From Mycolicibacterium palauense (lineage in GTDB: Bacteria > Actinomycetota > Actinomycetes > Mycobacteriales > Mycobacteriaceae): a DNA stretch of 64,000 nucleotides. Positions 28,307-38,789 of the stretch are shown here, in pieces. How positions within the stretch are numbered: position 1 is the stretch's first letter; each line of letters opens with the position of its first letter. The notes under the pieces were generated by a model. It was not told where the DNA came from. It did not search any database and saw only the letters and a program-made list of their open reading frames with translations. Location of the stretch: NCBI RefSeq assembly GCF_002592005.1, contig NZ_NVQF01000008.1, forward strand, positions 46,513 to 110,512. Reading direction: 5' to 3'. A program made the position numbers and the translations under genes.

Positions 28307-29311
28307 TCAGCGGAAACGACGGACGTACTCCGGGAAGTCCCAGCCGCCCAGGAACTGCTCGGCCGCGGTGAACCCCGCGTCGTAGAGGACCCGCTTCTGC
28401 TGGGTGGACAGATCGAAGTCGAGCACGCCGACATCGGTGGAATCGACCCGGATGGTGCGGGCGCTGACCCACGGCTGACTCAGATAGGCCTGGTCGCGCC
28501 CCACCAGCACGGTGGTCACCACCTGTTCGAGCAGGGTGGGGCCGCCCAGCGCGTGCAGCGGCCGCAGCGCCGGGATGACCTCCTCGTTGCCGCCGGGCAG
28601 GTTGGGCAACAGGGTGACCCCGAAGGTCGGCCAGCGGGGTTCGAGTCCGTCGGTGCGATCCAGCGAGTCGATCGGGAAACTGGACAGCAGCCCGCCGTCG
28701 ACGAGCGTCGAGGTCCGGCCCTGCGCGCTGGTCAGCGTGGCCGGGGCGTAGAAGAACGGGATCGAGACCGAGGCCCGCACCGCGTCGGCCACCGACTGGG
28801 CGTCCGGATCGAGTCCGTAGACCCCGTCGTAGTCCCAGGGCAGGCGGACCAGCCGGCCCAGGGTGACGTCGGCGACCGTCACCACCAGCCGGTAGCGCCG
28901 TTCGGGCGGCAGCGACCCGTCGGTTAGGGCCAGATCGGCGAAGGTGCGGACCCCGAGCTCGGCGAGGCGGTCGCGCACCCACCCTCGCAGCCGGTCTCCC
29001 CGGTAGATGCCCTCGCCGCTGAGCACGCCCCAGGCCGGGCCCAGTACCGGGATCCGCTCCACCGGTCCGGGATCCAGAAATGAGCGGTAGTCGATGCCGA
29101 AGGCCAGCTCGCGCAGCTGTTCGCCGGTGATCGGACCGCGCTGGGCGGCCGCGGCGAGCACCGCGCCCACCAGCGCACCGGCCGACGTTCCCGAGATGCG
29201 CTGCGGGGTGAACCCGGCGTCGGCCAGCGCCGCGACGGCGCCGACCAGGCTGATCCCCTTGACCCCGCCGCCGGAGAGCACCAGATCCGCGCGCAGAGTG
29301 TCGGGCCCCAT
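28307..29311 (-). CDS. Patatin-like phospholipase
   Basis: Predicted Ser-Asp dyad lipid acyl hydrolase (334 aa). The oxyanion loop is GGGVKG (residues 14-19), the nucleophile elbow GTSAG places Ser43, and the catalytic Asp lies in LVDGGLLSSFP. No signal peptide is visible, so it is probably cytosolic or membrane-associated. ATG 29311 (MGPDTLRADLVLSGGG) starts the fold directly; the longer frame is a shadow of mshC. It is the next minus-strand gene after mshC, 38 bp away. Confidence 0.9.
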   Translation of the reverse strand: MGPDTLRADLVLSGGGVKGISLVGAVAALADAGFTPQRISGTSAGALVGAVLAAAAQRGPITGEQLRELAFGIDYRSFLDPGPVERIPVLGPAWGVLSGEGIYRGDRLRGWVRDRLAELGVRTFADLALTDGSLPPERRYRLVVTVADVTLGRLVRLPWDYDGVYGLDPDAQSVADAVRASVSIPFFYAPATLTSAQGRTSTLVDGGLLSSFPIDSLDRTDGLEPRWPTFGVTLLPNLPGGNEEVIPALRPLHALGGPTLLEQVVTTVLVGRDQAYLSQPWVSARTIRVDSTDVGVLDFDLSTQQKRVLYDAGFTAAEQFLGGWDFPEYVRRFR

Positions 29312-29349
29312 GCCTGGCACGCTACCCGCGCCGGCTGACAGGACCCCCG

Positions 29350-30588
29350 CTACAGCGCCACGCCGAGCAGCGCGTCGACGGCGGCGCGCACCGCGGCCGG
29401 GGCGGCGACGTCGTGCCCGCCGTACTCCAGGGCGTCGGTACACCAACCATCCACGGCGGCAAGCGCTTTGGGCGTGTCGAGATCGTCGGCGAGGTGGGTG
29501 CGCAGGCGCGCGACGACGTCGGCGGGATCGGGCCCGGCGGGCAGCGCCGTGGCCGTGCGCCAGCGGTGCAGCCGGGCCAGCGCCTCCTCGAGCACCTGCG
29601 GGCTCCAGAACCGGTCGTCGCGGTAGTGCCCGGCGAACAGTCCCAGCCTGATCGCGGCGGGGTCGACCCCCTCGGCCCGCAGCCCGGACACCAGCACCAG
29701 GTTGCCCCGGCTCTTGCTCATCTTGTGGCCGTCCCAGCCGATCATCCCGGCATGCACGTAGTGTCGGGCGAAGCGCCGCTCCCCGGTCGCCGATTCGGCG
29801 TGGGCGGCGGAGAACTCGTGGTGCGGGAAGATCAGGTCGCTGCCGCCGCCCTGGATGTCCAGCCCCATCCCCAGCCGGGTCAGCGCGATCGCCGCGCACT
29901 CCACGTGCCAGCCGGGCCTGCCGGGGCCGAACGGGGAGGACCAGCTCGGCTCGCCGGGTCGCTCGGCGCGCCACAGCAGCGCGTCGAGCGGGTCGGCCTT
30001 ACCCCGGCGTTCGGGATCGCCGCCGCGCTCGGCGAACAGCGTCATCATCACGTCGCGGTCGTAGCCGGATTCGTAGCCGAACTGGACGGTGGCATCGGCA
30101 CGGAAGTACACGTCGGGGTGCTCGGAGTCGTCGACGACGTAGGCCGCCCCGGAGGCCAGCAGCTTCTCGACGACCTCGACCACCTCGCCGATCGCGTCGG
30201 TGGCCGCCACGTAGTCCTGCGGCGGCAATACCCGCAGCGCGGCCATGTCCTCGCGGAACAGCTGGATCTCCCGCGCGCCCAGGTCCCGCCAGTCGACGCC
30301 GTCGCGATCGGCGCGCTCGAACAGCGGGTCGTCGACGTCGGTGATGTTCTGCACGTAGTGCACCCGGTGACCGGCGTCACGCCACAACCGGTACACCAGG
30401 TCGAACGTCAGATAGGTCGCCGCGTGGCCCAGGTGGGTGGCGTCATAGGGGGTGATGCCGCAGACGTACATCCTCGCCGTCGGCCCGGCCGACACCGGCC
30501 GCACGGCCCGGTCGGCACTGTCGTACAGGCGCAACTGCGGACCCTGCCCGGGGATCTCCGGAATGTCGGCGGCCGACCACGATTGCAT
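29350..30588 (-). CDS. mshC: Cysteine:GlcN-Ins ligase, mycothiol synthesis
   Basis: ATP-dependent ligation of cysteine to 1-D-myo-inosityl-2-amino-2-deoxy-glucopyranoside, the third step of mycothiol synthesis (412 aa). It descends from cysteinyl-tRNA synthetase: the nucleotide-binding HIGH-like motif is [10 protein letters not shown], the cysteine-site zinc region lies in [13 protein letters not shown] and [10 protein letters not shown], and the KMSKS loop is HKMSKSRGN. It lacks the tRNA-binding C-terminal domain. Orthologue of Rv2130c. It is followed by the patatin gene and preceded by cysQ (34 bp), the same order as Rv2131c-Rv2130c. Confidence 0.97.
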   Translation of the reverse strand: MQSWSAADIPEIPGQGPQLRLYDSADRAVRPVSAGPTARMYVCGITPYDATHLGHAATYLTFDLVYRLWRDAGHRVHYVQNITDVDDPLFERADRDGVDWRDLGAREIQLFREDMAALRVLPPQDYVAATDAIGEVVEVVEKLLASGAAYVVDDSEHPDVYFRADATVQFGYESGYDRDVMMTLFAERGGDPERRGKADPLDALLWRAERPGEPSWSSPFGPGRPGWHVECAAIALTRLGMGLDIQGGGSDLIFPHHEFSAAHAESATGERRFARHYVHAGMIGWDGHKMSKSRGNLVLVSGLRAEGVDPAAIRLGLFAGHYRDDRFWSPQVLEEALARLHRWRTATALPAGPDPADVVARLRTHLADDLDTPKALAAVDGWCTDALEYGGHDVAAPAAVRAAVDALLGVAL

Positions 30589-30621
30589 GCCTCGACTTTA
30601 GGGTGGCTCCGGGGTGTGGGC

Positions 30622-31395
30622 TCAGCCGGCCATCCGGATGGCACCCAGCAACCGGCCGGCGAGCTCGGGGCGGCACATCAACAGGTCCGGCAGGTAGGGG
30701 TCGGGACGGTTGTAGATCATCGGGGAACCGTCGAGCCGCGAGGCATGCAGACCGGCGGCGAGCACCACACCGGCCGGCGCGGCGGAGTCCCATTCCCACT
30801 GGCCGCCGGCGTGAATGTAGGCGTCGACGTCACCGCGGACCACCGCCATCGCCTTGGCCCCCGCCGACCCGATGCGCACCAGCTCGATGTCGAGCACGTC
30901 GGCGATCGCGTAGAGCACCCGGGGCGGGCGGTTGGCGCTGGCGGTGATGCGGATCGGCCCGCTCGGCCGCGGGGGCGGGGGCGGCACGGTGTCGCTGCGG
31001 TACACCTCGCCGCGGGCCGGGAGCGCCACCGCGGCGTCGGTGATGCGGCCCTCGGGCCCGCCGACGCGCCGCCACAGCGCGATGTGCACGGCCCAGTCCT
31101 CGCGGTAGGGCATCGAGAACTCACGGGTGCCGTCGACGGGGTCGATGATCCAGACCCGGTCCGAGCCCAGCCGGGCCAGGTCGTCGTGTGCCTCCTCGGA
31201 CAGCACCGCGTCGTCGGGGCGCGTCGCCCGCAGCCGGCGCAACAGCAGCTTGTTGGCCTCGCTGTCCCCGGCGTCGCCGAGGGCCCAGGGGTAGTCGAAC
31301 CCGACCTCCTCGCGCAGGGCCACCAGCATCCGGCCCGCCTCCTGCGCCAGATCGGCGGCCAGCGCCGCATCGGTCTGGTTGTCCGCCGGGCTCAC
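30622..31395 (-). CDS. cysQ: 3'-phosphoadenosine 5'-phosphate phosphatase
   Basis: Li-sensitive inositol-phosphatase-like enzyme (257 aa) that removes the 3' phosphate from PAP/PAPS and so tunes sulfate assimilation; orthologue of Rv2131c. Metal-site motifs: EEAHDD, then [12 protein letters not shown], then [19 protein letters not shown]. The open frame runs far upstream through the lipoprotein gene. GTG 31395 (VSPADNQTD) is chosen. A GATACT hexamer 6 nt before it would fit a leaderless start, since no well-spaced ribosome site is seen. Confidence 0.93.
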   Translation of the reverse strand: MSPADNQTDAALAADLAQEAGRMLVALREEVGFDYPWALGDAGDSEANKLLLRRLRATRPDDAVLSEEAHDDLARLGSDRVWIIDPVDGTREFSMPYREDWAVHIALWRRVGGPEGRITDAAVALPARGEVYRSDTVPPPPPRPSGPIRITASANRPPRVLYAIADVLDIELVRIGSAGAKAMAVVRGDVDAYIHAGGQWEWDSAAPAGVVLAAGLHASRLDGSPMIYNRPDPYLPDLLMCRPELAGRLLGAIRMAG

Positions 31396-31467
31396 CCCCT
31401 CAGTATCGGTGGTGGCCTGTGCGGGCGCCGCACGGGCCCTCGGCCGTCCGGGGCGCGACGTGACACC

Positions 31468-31941
31468 ATGGCAGGTATGGGGGCCTGTGTGGACGCTGCG
31501 CGGTCGGTTGCGGCGGTTTCGGTGATCGGGGCCGCCCTGGTGGCCGGGTGCGGCTCCGGCGAGCCCACGGACCCGCTGGCGGGTACCAGCTGGCAGCTGA
31601 TCGCCGTGCAGTCGATGGCCGACGAGCAGGGCACCACCGAGGTCGCCGATCCGAGCGCGTTCACCGTGAGCTTCGGTACCGGCTCCGAGGCCGGCCGGGC
31701 CACCTTCCAGCTGGACTGCAACCGGGGCAGCGGCTCCTACAAGGTCGAGCCCAGCGGCGACGGCTCGGGGTCGCTGACCTTCGGCCCGGTGGCCACGACG
31801 CTGATCCAGTGCCCGGAGCCCTCCCTGGACCAGCGGGTCTCCTCCGCGCTGCCACACGTGCGCGGCTATCTGCTCGAGGACAACCAGCTGCACATGTCAC
31901 TGGTCGCCGACGGCGGGATCCTCACCTGGGAGCCCACCTGA
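31468..31941 (+). CDS. META-domain lipoprotein
   Basis: Exported lipoprotein (157 aa). The signal peptide ends in the lipobox LVAGC with Cys28. The mature part is a META/HslJ-like beta fold: [37 protein letters not shown], and [13 protein letters not shown] with the two Cys that usually form a disulfide. Role unknown; META proteins occur in stress and adhesion contexts. ATG 31468 and ATG 31477 are both possible starts. It is divergent from cysQ, with 72 bp between, and its 3' side abuts a tandem repeat array. Confidence 0.82.
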   Translation: MAGMGACVDAARSVAAVSVIGAALVAGCGSGEPTDPLAGTSWQLIAVQSMADEQGTTEVADPSAFTVSFGTGSEAGRATFQLDCNRGSGSYKVEPSGDGSGSLTFGPVATTLIQCPEPSLDQRVSSALPHVRGYLLEDNQLHMSLVADGGILTWEPT

Positions 31942-31974
31942 CGGGTGTCCCCGGCCCTGATCTCCCACCTTCAC

Positions 31975-32272
31975 CGCACCGAGTGTGCGCTCAGAACGGA
32001 ACCCCGCACCGCCACCCGTTCACGGCGCACCGAGTGTGCGCTCAGAACGGAACCCCGCGCCGGCACCCGGTCTCACCGCACCGAGCGTGCGCTCAGAACG
32101 GGGCTCAGCCGGCACCCGTCCTCACCGCACCGAGCGTGCGCTCAGAACGGGGCTCAGCACCCGCACCCGTCCACGCCGCACCGAGTGTGCGCTCAGGACG
32201 GAACCCCGCGCCGCCACCCGTCCTCGGCGCACCGAGTGTGCGCCCAGAACGGGGCTCAGCCGGCCCGCACCC
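31975..32272. repeat. Tandem repeat array, six units of about 51 bp
   Basis: The core GAGTGTGCGCTCAGAACGG recurs with its GAG at 31981, 32032, 32083, 32132, 32183 and 32234, spacings of 51, 51, 49, 51 and 51 bp. Copies 3 and 4 read GAGCGTGCGC and end ...CGGGGCTCAG; the others mostly end ...CGGAACCCCGC. The units form two alternating subtypes. The array lies between the convergent META-lipoprotein and arcC genes, and the last copy contains the arcC stop codon (32256-32258). It looks like a mycobacterial VNTR (MIRU-like) locus. Confidence 0.92.
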
Positions 32273-33164
32273 GGGTTCCCGCGCCGCCGGCGACGATGGT
32301 GTCGATGTCGACCAGTGATCCGATGACGGCCTCGTTGCCGGTGGCCCGGACGAAACCGCAGGCCGCCTCGACCTTGGGGCCCATCGACCCCGCCGGCAGG
32401 TCGAGCTCCTCCATCTCGGCGGCCGTGGCCTCGCCGACCTTGGCCTGTTCGGGGGTGCCCCAGCCGGTGTACACGCCGTCGACGTCGGTGGCGATGACGA
32501 GCAGGTCGGCGCCGAGTTCGACGGCCAGCAGCGCCGAGGCCAGATCCTTGTCGATGACGGCCTCGACCCCCTGCAGGTCGTTGTTCTCGTCGTACATCGT
32601 CGGGATCCCGCCGCCGCCGGCACAGATCACCACCACCCCGTTGTCCACCAGGGCGCGGATCGGCCGGATCTCGAAGATCCGCTTGGGTTTCGGGCTGGCG
32701 ACCACGCGCCGGAACTTGTCCCCGTCCGGTGCGATCGACCAGCCGCTGGCCGCGGCCAGCTTCTCGGCGGTCTCCTTGTCGTAGACCGGGCCGATGGGCT
32801 TGGTCGGATGGGCGAAGGCGGGATCGTCGCGGTCGACCTCGATCATCGTCAACAGCGTGGCCAGCTGCTGGTGGCCCGGCAGCAGATTGCCCAGTTCCTG
32901 TTCGATGACGTAGCCGATCATCGCGTCGGTCTGGGCACCGAGGACGTCGAGCGGGTACGGCGCGACATCGGTGTAGGCGCTGGCCTGCAGGGCGAGCAGC
33001 CCGACCTGCGGCCCGTTGCCGTGCGCGATCACGATCTCGTTGTGCGGGACGACACCGGCGATGCGCTCGGCGGCCAGCCGGATGTTGGCCCGCTGGTTAT
33101 CCGCGGTCATCGGCTGGCCGCGCTGCAGCAGCGCGTTACCGCCCAGGGCGATCACGATGCGCAC
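32256..33164 (-). CDS. arcC: Carbamate kinase
   Basis: Last step of the arginine deiminase pathway: carbamoyl phosphate + ADP give ATP, CO2 and ammonia (302 aa). Family segments: [48 protein letters not shown] and [29 protein letters not shown]. Start GTG 33164 has GGAGGG upstream. The final residues (GTRVRAG) and the stop fall in the first bases of a tandem repeat array, so the C-terminus is set by repeat sequence. Confidence 0.95.
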   Translation of the reverse strand: MRIVIALGGNALLQRGQPMTADNQRANIRLAAERIAGVVPHNEIVIAHGNGPQVGLLALQASAYTDVAPYPLDVLGAQTDAMIGYVIEQELGNLLPGHQQLATLLTMIEVDRDDPAFAHPTKPIGPVYDKETAEKLAAASGWSIAPDGDKFRRVVASPKPKRIFEIRPIRALVDNGVVVICAGGGGIPTMYDENNDLQGVEAVIDKDLASALLAVELGADLLVIATDVDGVYTGWGTPEQAKVGEATAAEMEELDLPAGSMGPKVEAACGFVRATGNEAVIGSLVDIDTIVAGGAGTRVRAG

Positions 33165-33203
33165 GGCCCACCCTCCTGCTCTCGGCCCCTTCTGCTTTCA
33201 CTC

Positions 33204-34208
33204 TCAGCCCAGCGCCGACACGAGGACGGCCTTGATGGTGTGCATCCGGTTCTCGGCCTGTTCGAAGGCGATGTTGACCGGGCTCTCGAACACGTCGTCG
33301 GTGACCTCGATGCCGTTCTTGAGCGCCGGGTATTGCGCGGCGATCTGGGCTCCCACCGTGGTCTCGGAGTTGTGGAACGCCGGCAGGCAGTGCATGAACC
33401 GCACCCGCGGGTTTCGCGCGGCGGCGATCAGCTCGGAGTTGACCTGGAACGGCATCAGCTCGTCGATGCGTTCACCCCAGCTCTCGATCGGCTCGCCCAT
33501 CGACACCCAGACGTCGGTGTGGATGAAGTCGACGCCCGCCACCGCCTCCTCGGGGTCGTCGGTGACGAGCATCCGTGCGCCGGACCGGTCGGCGAACTCC
33601 CGGCACAGCGTGACGTGCTCCTCGGCGGGCCAGAGGTCGCGGGGCGCGCCGATGCGCACGTCCATGCCGAGCTTGGCGCCGGTCAGCAGCAGCGAGTTCG
33701 CCATGTTGTTGCGGCCGTCGCCGACATAGGCGTAGGCGATCTCGTGCAGCGGCTTGGCGCAGTGCTCGGTCATGGTGAGCACGTCGGCGAGCATCTGCGT
33801 CGGATGGAACTCGTCGGTGAGCCCGTTGAACACCGGCACCCCGGCGTAGGCGGCCAGTTCCTCGACGATGTCCTGGCCCGCGCCGCGGTATTCGATCGCG
33901 TCGTACATCCGGCCGAGCACCCGGGCGGTGTCCTTCATCGACTCCTTGTGCCCGATCTGCGAGGAGGTCGGGTCGATGTAGGTGACGTGGGCGCCCTCGT
34001 CGTGGGCGGCAACCTCGAAGGCACAGCGGGTCCGCGTGGAGGTCTTCTCGAAGATCAGCGCGATGTTCTTGCCCTCCAGGCTACGCCGGACGGCGCCGGA
34101 GTACTTGGCGCGCTTGAGATCCCGGGCCAGATCGATCAGGTAGAGCAGATCCCGTTCGCTGTGGTGTACCAGGCTCAGCAGGCTGCGGTTGTGCAGGTTA
34201 TAGGCCAT
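33204..34208 (-). CDS. arcB: Ornithine carbamoyltransferase, catabolic
   Basis: Splits citrulline with phosphate into ornithine and carbamoyl phosphate (334 aa). The carbamoyl-phosphate loop is EKTSTRTR, followed by [13 protein letters not shown], the ornithine loop VSMGE near DVWVSMGEP, and RFMHCLPAF. Its length and place between arcA and arcC mark the catabolic form rather than anabolic ArgF. ATG 34208 with GGAGA 7 nt upstream; 37 bp after arcA. Confidence 0.94.
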   Translation of the reverse strand: MAYNLHNRSLLSLVHHSERDLLYLIDLARDLKRAKYSGAVRRSLEGKNIALIFEKTSTRTRCAFEVAAHDEGAHVTYIDPTSSQIGHKESMKDTARVLGRMYDAIEYRGAGQDIVEELAAYAGVPVFNGLTDEFHPTQMLADVLTMTEHCAKPLHEIAYAYVGDGRNNMANSLLLTGAKLGMDVRIGAPRDLWPAEEHVTLCREFADRSGARMLVTDDPEEAVAGVDFIHTDVWVSMGEPIESWGERIDELMPFQVNSELIAAARNPRVRFMHCLPAFHNSETTVGAQIAAQYPALKNGIEVTDDVFESPVNIAFEQAENRMHTIKAVLVSALG

Positions 34209-34245
34209 TGCCGTCTCCTTCGGGGACGCGGGTGGGGGTCGATCC

Positions 34246-35505
34246 TCAGTCGTAGACGGGATCTCGCAGAATCGGGCAGGTCATGCAGCGCCCGCCGCCG
34301 CGACCGCGGCCCAGCTCGCTGGCGTCGATGGTGACCACCTCGATACCGGCCTTGCGCAGCGCGGTGTTGGTCAGCGTGTTGCGGTCGTAGCCGATCACCA
34401 CGCCCGGTTCGACGGCCACCACGTTGTTGGCGTCGTCCCACTGCTCACGCTGGATGCCGTAGACGTCGCCGGCGGTCTCGACCACCCGGAAGTCCACTCC
34501 CAGTGCGGCACCGAGGGTCTCGATGAACCCCTTCGGTTCGACCCGCACATCCAGCCCACCGGGGGTGCCCGGATCCGGACGCAGGCTGATCGGGGTGATG
34601 TTGTCGACGACGGGCGCGTAGGCGGTGACCACATCGCGGTCGCAGAAGGTGAACACGGTGTCCAGGTGCATCGCCGAGCGGGTCTTGGGCAGGCCGGCGA
34701 TGATCACCCGCTCGGCGGCCTCGGCGGCGAACAGGTTGCGGGCCACCTGCGAGATGGCCTGGCGCGACGACCGCTCCCCCATCCCGATGACGACGGTGCC
34801 CCTGCCGATCGGCATGACGTCGCCGCCCTCCAGCGTCGCCGCCCCGTAGTCGCGGGGTTCGCCGTCGGCGTCGCCGAGCCAGACGTGGTACTCCGCGCCG
34901 GCGAAGGCCGGGTGGAAGTTGTAGACCGCGGTGGTCAGCAGGGTCTCCTGGCGCCGCGCCGGCCAGTACATCGGATTCAGTGTCACCCCGTTGAAGATCC
35001 ACGCCGAGTTGTCGCGCATGAACTGGGTGTTGGGCAGCGGCTTGAACACGAAGCCGGCCGGCTCGGTCTCGGCGAAGACGTCGAGGAACGGGCCGGCGAC
35101 CTCCTTGGGCACCTCGTGGAAGGCGATACCGCCGATGAGATGGCTGGCCAGGTCCGCCGCGGGCATCTCCTCGAGCCAGGGGCGCATCTCCTGGCGGATC
35201 ATCGGTCCGACCTCGTTGTCGGTCAGCTTGCGGTCGAGCACCCACGCCCGCGCCGCCGGGTCGGCGACCACCTCGGCCAGGCAGTCCTGCAGGTCGAGCA
35301 CCTCGACGCCGCGGTCCTCCATCTTGGCGACGAAGTCGTAGTGGTCGCGGCGGGCCTGGGCCAGCCAGATCACGTCGTCGAACAACAGCTCGGCGCTGTT
35401 GTCCGGCGTCAGCCGCTGGTGTGCCAGGCCCGGCGCGCAGACCAGCACGCGGCGCAGCGTGCCGATCTCCGACCAGACACCCACCCGGGATTGCGATCCA
35501 GTCAT
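34246..35505 (-). CDS. arcA: Arginine deiminase
   Basis: Hydrolyses arginine to citrulline and ammonia (419 aa). Guanidino-group-modifying fold with the motifs [26 protein letters not shown] (catalytic His) and the C-terminal [14 protein letters not shown] carrying the catalytic Cys. It is the second gene of the arc operon, 75 bp after arcD, with a GAGAGG ribosome site. Confidence 0.97.
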   Translation of the reverse strand: MTGSQSRVGVWSEIGTLRRVLVCAPGLAHQRLTPDNSAELLFDDVIWLAQARRDHYDFVAKMEDRGVEVLDLQDCLAEVVADPAARAWVLDRKLTDNEVGPMIRQEMRPWLEEMPAADLASHLIGGIAFHEVPKEVAGPFLDVFAETEPAGFVFKPLPNTQFMRDNSAWIFNGVTLNPMYWPARRQETLLTTAVYNFHPAFAGAEYHVWLGDADGEPRDYGAATLEGGDVMPIGRGTVVIGMGERSSRQAISQVARNLFAAEAAERVIIAGLPKTRSAMHLDTVFTFCDRDVVTAYAPVVDNITPISLRPDPGTPGGLDVRVEPKGFIETLGAALGVDFRVVETAGDVYGIQREQWDDANNVVAVEPGVVIGYDRNTLTNTALRKAGIEVVTIDASELGRGRGGGRCMTCPILRDPVYD

Positions 35506-35580
35506 TCCGGAATGTCCTCTCAGTGGTGATTTCCCTCGGCGGACGGCGAGGACCCCTTGCGGGCCAACGCCGTTCGAACG

Positions 35581-37062
35581 CTATTCCAGGGGATTGAGGC
35601 TGCCGCTGACCATCAGGACGACGGCGAGCACGGAGACCGCCAGGATCGCCGCGAAGACCACCCACTCCCCCGCGGTGAAGACGGCGAGCTTCTTCTCCCG
35701 GCGCGCCCAGGCGAACAGGACGGTGCCCACCAGGTAGGCCACGGCGGCCGTCAGCAGGTACTCCCAGCCGCCGGCGAAGACCAGCCAGACGGCGTAGACG
35801 AGCGCGACCGCGCCCATGACCAGATCCCGCGTGCGTCCATGACCGTCCTGGTAGGTCTCGCCGCGGGCCGCCAGCAACACCTGGTAGGCCGCCGACCACA
35901 GGTAGGGCAGCAGGATCAGCGAGGTGGCCAGCAGCACCAGGGACAGATAGGTGCTGTCGTTGAACAGCGTCAGCACCAGCACCACCTGGACGCAACCGTT
36001 GGTCAACCACAGCGCCGCCGCGGGCGCGCCGTGCGCGTTCTCCCGGCCGAACAGCTCCGGCATCACGCTCTGCTGGGCGGGTACCCGCAGGATCTCCGCG
36101 CACAGCATCACCCAGGCCAGCAGCGCCCCGAGCAGGGAGATGATCAGGCCGATCGAGATGAACCCGGCACCCCAGGCGCCCACCTGCTGTTCCATCAGGC
36201 CCGCCATCGACGGGTCCGGCAGCCCGGCGATCTCGGCCTGGGCCATCAGCCCGTAGGACAGGAAGTTCACCAGCAGCAGCAGCGCCAGCACGGCCCCGAA
36301 CCCGAGCAGGGTGGCGCGCCCGACGTCCCTGCGCTTGGCGGCGCGCTGCGAGTACACCGCCGCGCCCTCGATGCCGATGAACACCCAGACGGTCACCAGC
36401 ATCATGTTCTTGACCTGGTTGAGCGTGTCGCCCAGGGGTTCGCCGTCGATGGCCGTGCGGGCGCCCCAGAAGTCGGCGGTGAACAGTCCGGCCTTGAACC
36501 CGACCGCGGCCACGCCGACGAAGGTCAGGATCGGCACGATCTTGGCGACGGTGACGATCACGTTGACGAACGCCGCGGTCTCCACCCCGCGCAGCGTCAG
36601 GAAGTGCACGATCCACAGCACGATGGACGCACCGATGACGGCGGGCACGGTGGTGCCGCCCTCCAGCGCCGGGAAGAAGTAGCCCAGGGTGGCGAACAGC
36701 AGCACCAGATAGGCGACGTTGCCCATCCACGCCGAGGCCCAGTACCCGAAGGCCGAGGTGAAGCCGACATAGTTGCCGAAACCCTCACGCGCGTAGCCGT
36801 AGACGCCACCGTCGACATCGGGTTTGCGAGTGGCCAGCGTCTGAAAGACGAAGGCCAGCATCAGCATTCCGACACCAGTCACCAGCCAGCCGATCAGCAG
36901 CGGGCCGGGCGCGGCGCTGCCGGCCATCTGCGACGGCAGCGCGAAGATGCCGCTGCCGATCATCGAGCCCACCACGATGGCGGTCAGCGCGGCCAGGCCG
37001 AGCCCGGCCCGCGGCGAGCGGTGCCCCCGGGTGGCCGGCGATGCGATCTCGGTGTCTGACAT
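35581..37062 (-). CDS. arcD: Arginine/ornithine antiporter
   Basis: APC-superfamily permease (493 aa, about 12-13 membrane segments) that exchanges arginine for ornithine, so the pathway costs no energy for uptake. The first helix has the APC signature ALTAIVVGSMIGSGIFALPSQM. Further landmarks are FIGIEGAAVYSQRAAKRRDVGRAT and SLLGALLAWVMLCAEILRVPA. The hydrophilic start is MSDTEIASPATRGHRSPRAG, with GGGGAG upstream. First gene of arcD-A-B-C; the 206 bp before it hold the operon promoter. No arc regulator gene is adjacent. Confidence 0.94.
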   Translation of the reverse strand: MSDTEIASPATRGHRSPRAGLGLAALTAIVVGSMIGSGIFALPSQMAGSAAPGPLLIGWLVTGVGMLMLAFVFQTLATRKPDVDGGVYGYAREGFGNYVGFTSAFGYWASAWMGNVAYLVLLFATLGYFFPALEGGTTVPAVIGASIVLWIVHFLTLRGVETAAFVNVIVTVAKIVPILTFVGVAAVGFKAGLFTADFWGARTAIDGEPLGDTLNQVKNMMLVTVWVFIGIEGAAVYSQRAAKRRDVGRATLLGFGAVLALLLLVNFLSYGLMAQAEIAGLPDPSMAGLMEQQVGAWGAGFISIGLIISLLGALLAWVMLCAEILRVPAQQSVMPELFGRENAHGAPAAALWLTNGCVQVVLVLTLFNDSTYLSLVLLATSLILLPYLWSAAYQVLLAARGETYQDGHGRTRDLVMGAVALVYAVWLVFAGGWEYLLTAAVAYLVGTVLFAWARREKKLAVFTAGEWVVFAAILAVSVLAVVLMVSGSLNPLE

Positions 37063-37268
37063 GCCCGCTCCCCTGCTGTGTCGTTGCCCGGTGTCGTTGC
37101 CCGGCGTGTTACATCGCCGTAATGACCGTAGCCAGGTCGACCCTAGTCAGGTTGGGATCGGCGGTCGTGGGGCCTTTGGTCACCAACCGGGGATGCCGCA
37201 GGACTTCGGCCCGCCGCGTCGGGCCGCCCGGAAAAGGGTCGGTTGAGCGGCGGTGAATCGGCGGTGAA

Positions 37269-38096
37269 TCAGAATGCGGGCCAGGGAATGGGCCGGCGGC
37301 GGTCCGGTCCGGGCATCACCGGGTTGTCGAGCAGGCAGCGGGCGCGCCGACGCAGGGCCGAGACCTCGCCGGCGGTGAGGTGTCGGCCGAGTTCGTCGGC
37401 CAGCTCGCCCCGCAGCGCGTCGGCGAGCTCGGCCACCGACTCCAGGGTCTCGTCGTCGACGGGTTTTCCCGCCCAACCCCACAGCACGGTGCGCAGCTTG
37501 TCCTCGGTGTGCAGACACAGCCCGTGGTCCACCCCGTACACGCGGCCGTCGACACCGTGCAGGACGTGGCCGCCCTTGCGGTCGGCGTTGTTGACCAGGA
37601 TGTCGAAGACCGCCATGCGGCGCAGCCGGGCGTCGTCGGCGTGCATCAGGATGACCTCGTCGCCGGCGTAGTCGTAGGCCCGAAGCACCGGCAAATAGCC
37701 GACGGCGGGCCGCCCGGCCGGGCACAGATCGACCAGGTCCAGCCCCTCGGGTTCACCCTCGGAACTCTCGTCGCCGGGCTGGTCCACCCACTGCTGCAGC
37801 ATCCCGCGGCCGGCCGGGCCGTCACGAATGATCGTGTAGGGCACCACATCCCACCCCAGGGCCGCCGAGACGAGGTAGGTCGCCCGCTCCCGGTCGGCCA
37901 GGGTCCCGTCCGGGAAATCCCACAGCGGCTGCTCGCCGGCCACGGGCTTGTACACGCAGTGCGCGACGTGGTCCTCCCACCGCGATTCGCACAGGAATGT
38001 GGCGTTGCTGGCAGAGCGGATCCGTCCGATGACCGTCAGTTCGCCCTGGCGCAGTGTGCTCTGCTGCCGGGACTGGCTCTCAGACGTCGGGCTCAT
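37269..38096 (-). CDS. SCO1664-family protein (phosphatidylinositol kinase-like fold)
   Basis: Conserved actinobacterial protein (275 aa), orthologue of Rv2133c. It resembles the PI3/4-kinase-like fold: CVYKPVAGEQPLWDFPDGTL near the N-terminus, then VFDILVNNADRKGGHVLHGVDGRVYGVDHGLCLH, where NNADRKGG and VDHG correspond to catalytic-loop and metal-site positions. The true activity is not known. Its start overlaps the end of the DUF3090 gene by 17 bp, so the two are coexpressed. Confidence 0.85.
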   Translation of the reverse strand: MSPTSESQSRQQSTLRQGELTVIGRIRSASNATFLCESRWEDHVAHCVYKPVAGEQPLWDFPDGTLADRERATYLVSAALGWDVVPYTIIRDGPAGRGMLQQWVDQPGDESSEGEPEGLDLVDLCPAGRPAVGYLPVLRAYDYAGDEVILMHADDARLRRMAVFDILVNNADRKGGHVLHGVDGRVYGVDHGLCLHTEDKLRTVLWGWAGKPVDDETLESVAELADALRGELADELGRHLTAGEVSALRRRARCLLDNPVMPGPDRRRPIPWPAF

Positions 38097-38667
38097 CGTC
38101 GGACCCGAACAGCGCGGCGCGCCGGTAGCCGTTGGTGCGGACGCAGATATGGCCCTCGGGGTCCAGCGGCTCGTCGCACAGCGGGCACGGTGGCCGGCCC
38201 GCCGAGATGACCCGCTCCGAGCGGCTGGCGAACTGGCGCGCCGACTCCGGGGTCAAGAAGACCCGCACCGCGTCGGGCCCCTCCTCGGCGTCGTCGAGCA
38301 CCAGGGAGGCGTCGAACTCGTTGTCGGTGACCGCCAGCAGCTCCACCACCACGGTCTGGGCCTCGGAGTCCCAGCCCAGGCCCATCGTGCCGACGCGGAA
38401 CTCGGCGTCGACCGGGGTGACCAACGGACTCAGGTCCTCGACCTCGGTGGTCTCCGGCGGCAGCGGTGTGCCGAACCGGCGGTTGATCTCCACCAGCAGC
38501 GCGCCGATGCGCTCGGCGAGCACCGCCACCTGCTGCTTCTCCAGCACCACCGACACCACCCGGGCGTCGTGCACGGCCTGCAGATAGAAGGTCCGGTTTC
38601 CGGGCTGTCCAACGGTCCCGGCCACGAAGCGGTCGGGTGTGCGGAAGACGTGGATTGCGCGGGACAT
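38080..38667 (-). CDS. DUF3090 family protein
   Basis: Conserved actinobacterial protein (195 aa), orthologue of Rv2134c. It starts MSRAIHVFRTPDRFVAGTVG. The C-terminal 40 residues carry a zinc-ribbon-like CPLCDEPLDPEGHIC with C-x2-C and H-x-C spacing. Function unknown. It is locked to the SCO1664-family gene by overlap, and both follow the histidine-phosphatase gene on the same strand, an order kept in M. tuberculosis. Confidence 0.9.
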   Translation of the reverse strand: MSRAIHVFRTPDRFVAGTVGQPGNRTFYLQAVHDARVVSVVLEKQQVAVLAERIGALLVEINRRFGTPLPPETTEVEDLSPLVTPVDAEFRVGTMGLGWDSEAQTVVVELLAVTDNEFDASLVLDDAEEGPDAVRVFLTPESARQFASRSERVISAGRPPCPLCDEPLDPEGHICVRTNGYRRAALFGSDDEPDV

Positions 38668-38789
38668 GACCCTTCCAAAATACCGGTTAACCGTGCTCAG
38701 CCGTAATTGGTCGGGCCCGCCCCTCGCCGCCCCGGCCGATCCCGACCCGAACCCGAGTCAACACCGCAGCGCACACGGCCGGCACCATG

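Noticed and set aside
31975..32272. CRISPR array
   Set aside because: Units abut with a 51-bp period and the intervening bases are themselves conserved between copies, so there are no unique spacers, and no cas genes are near.
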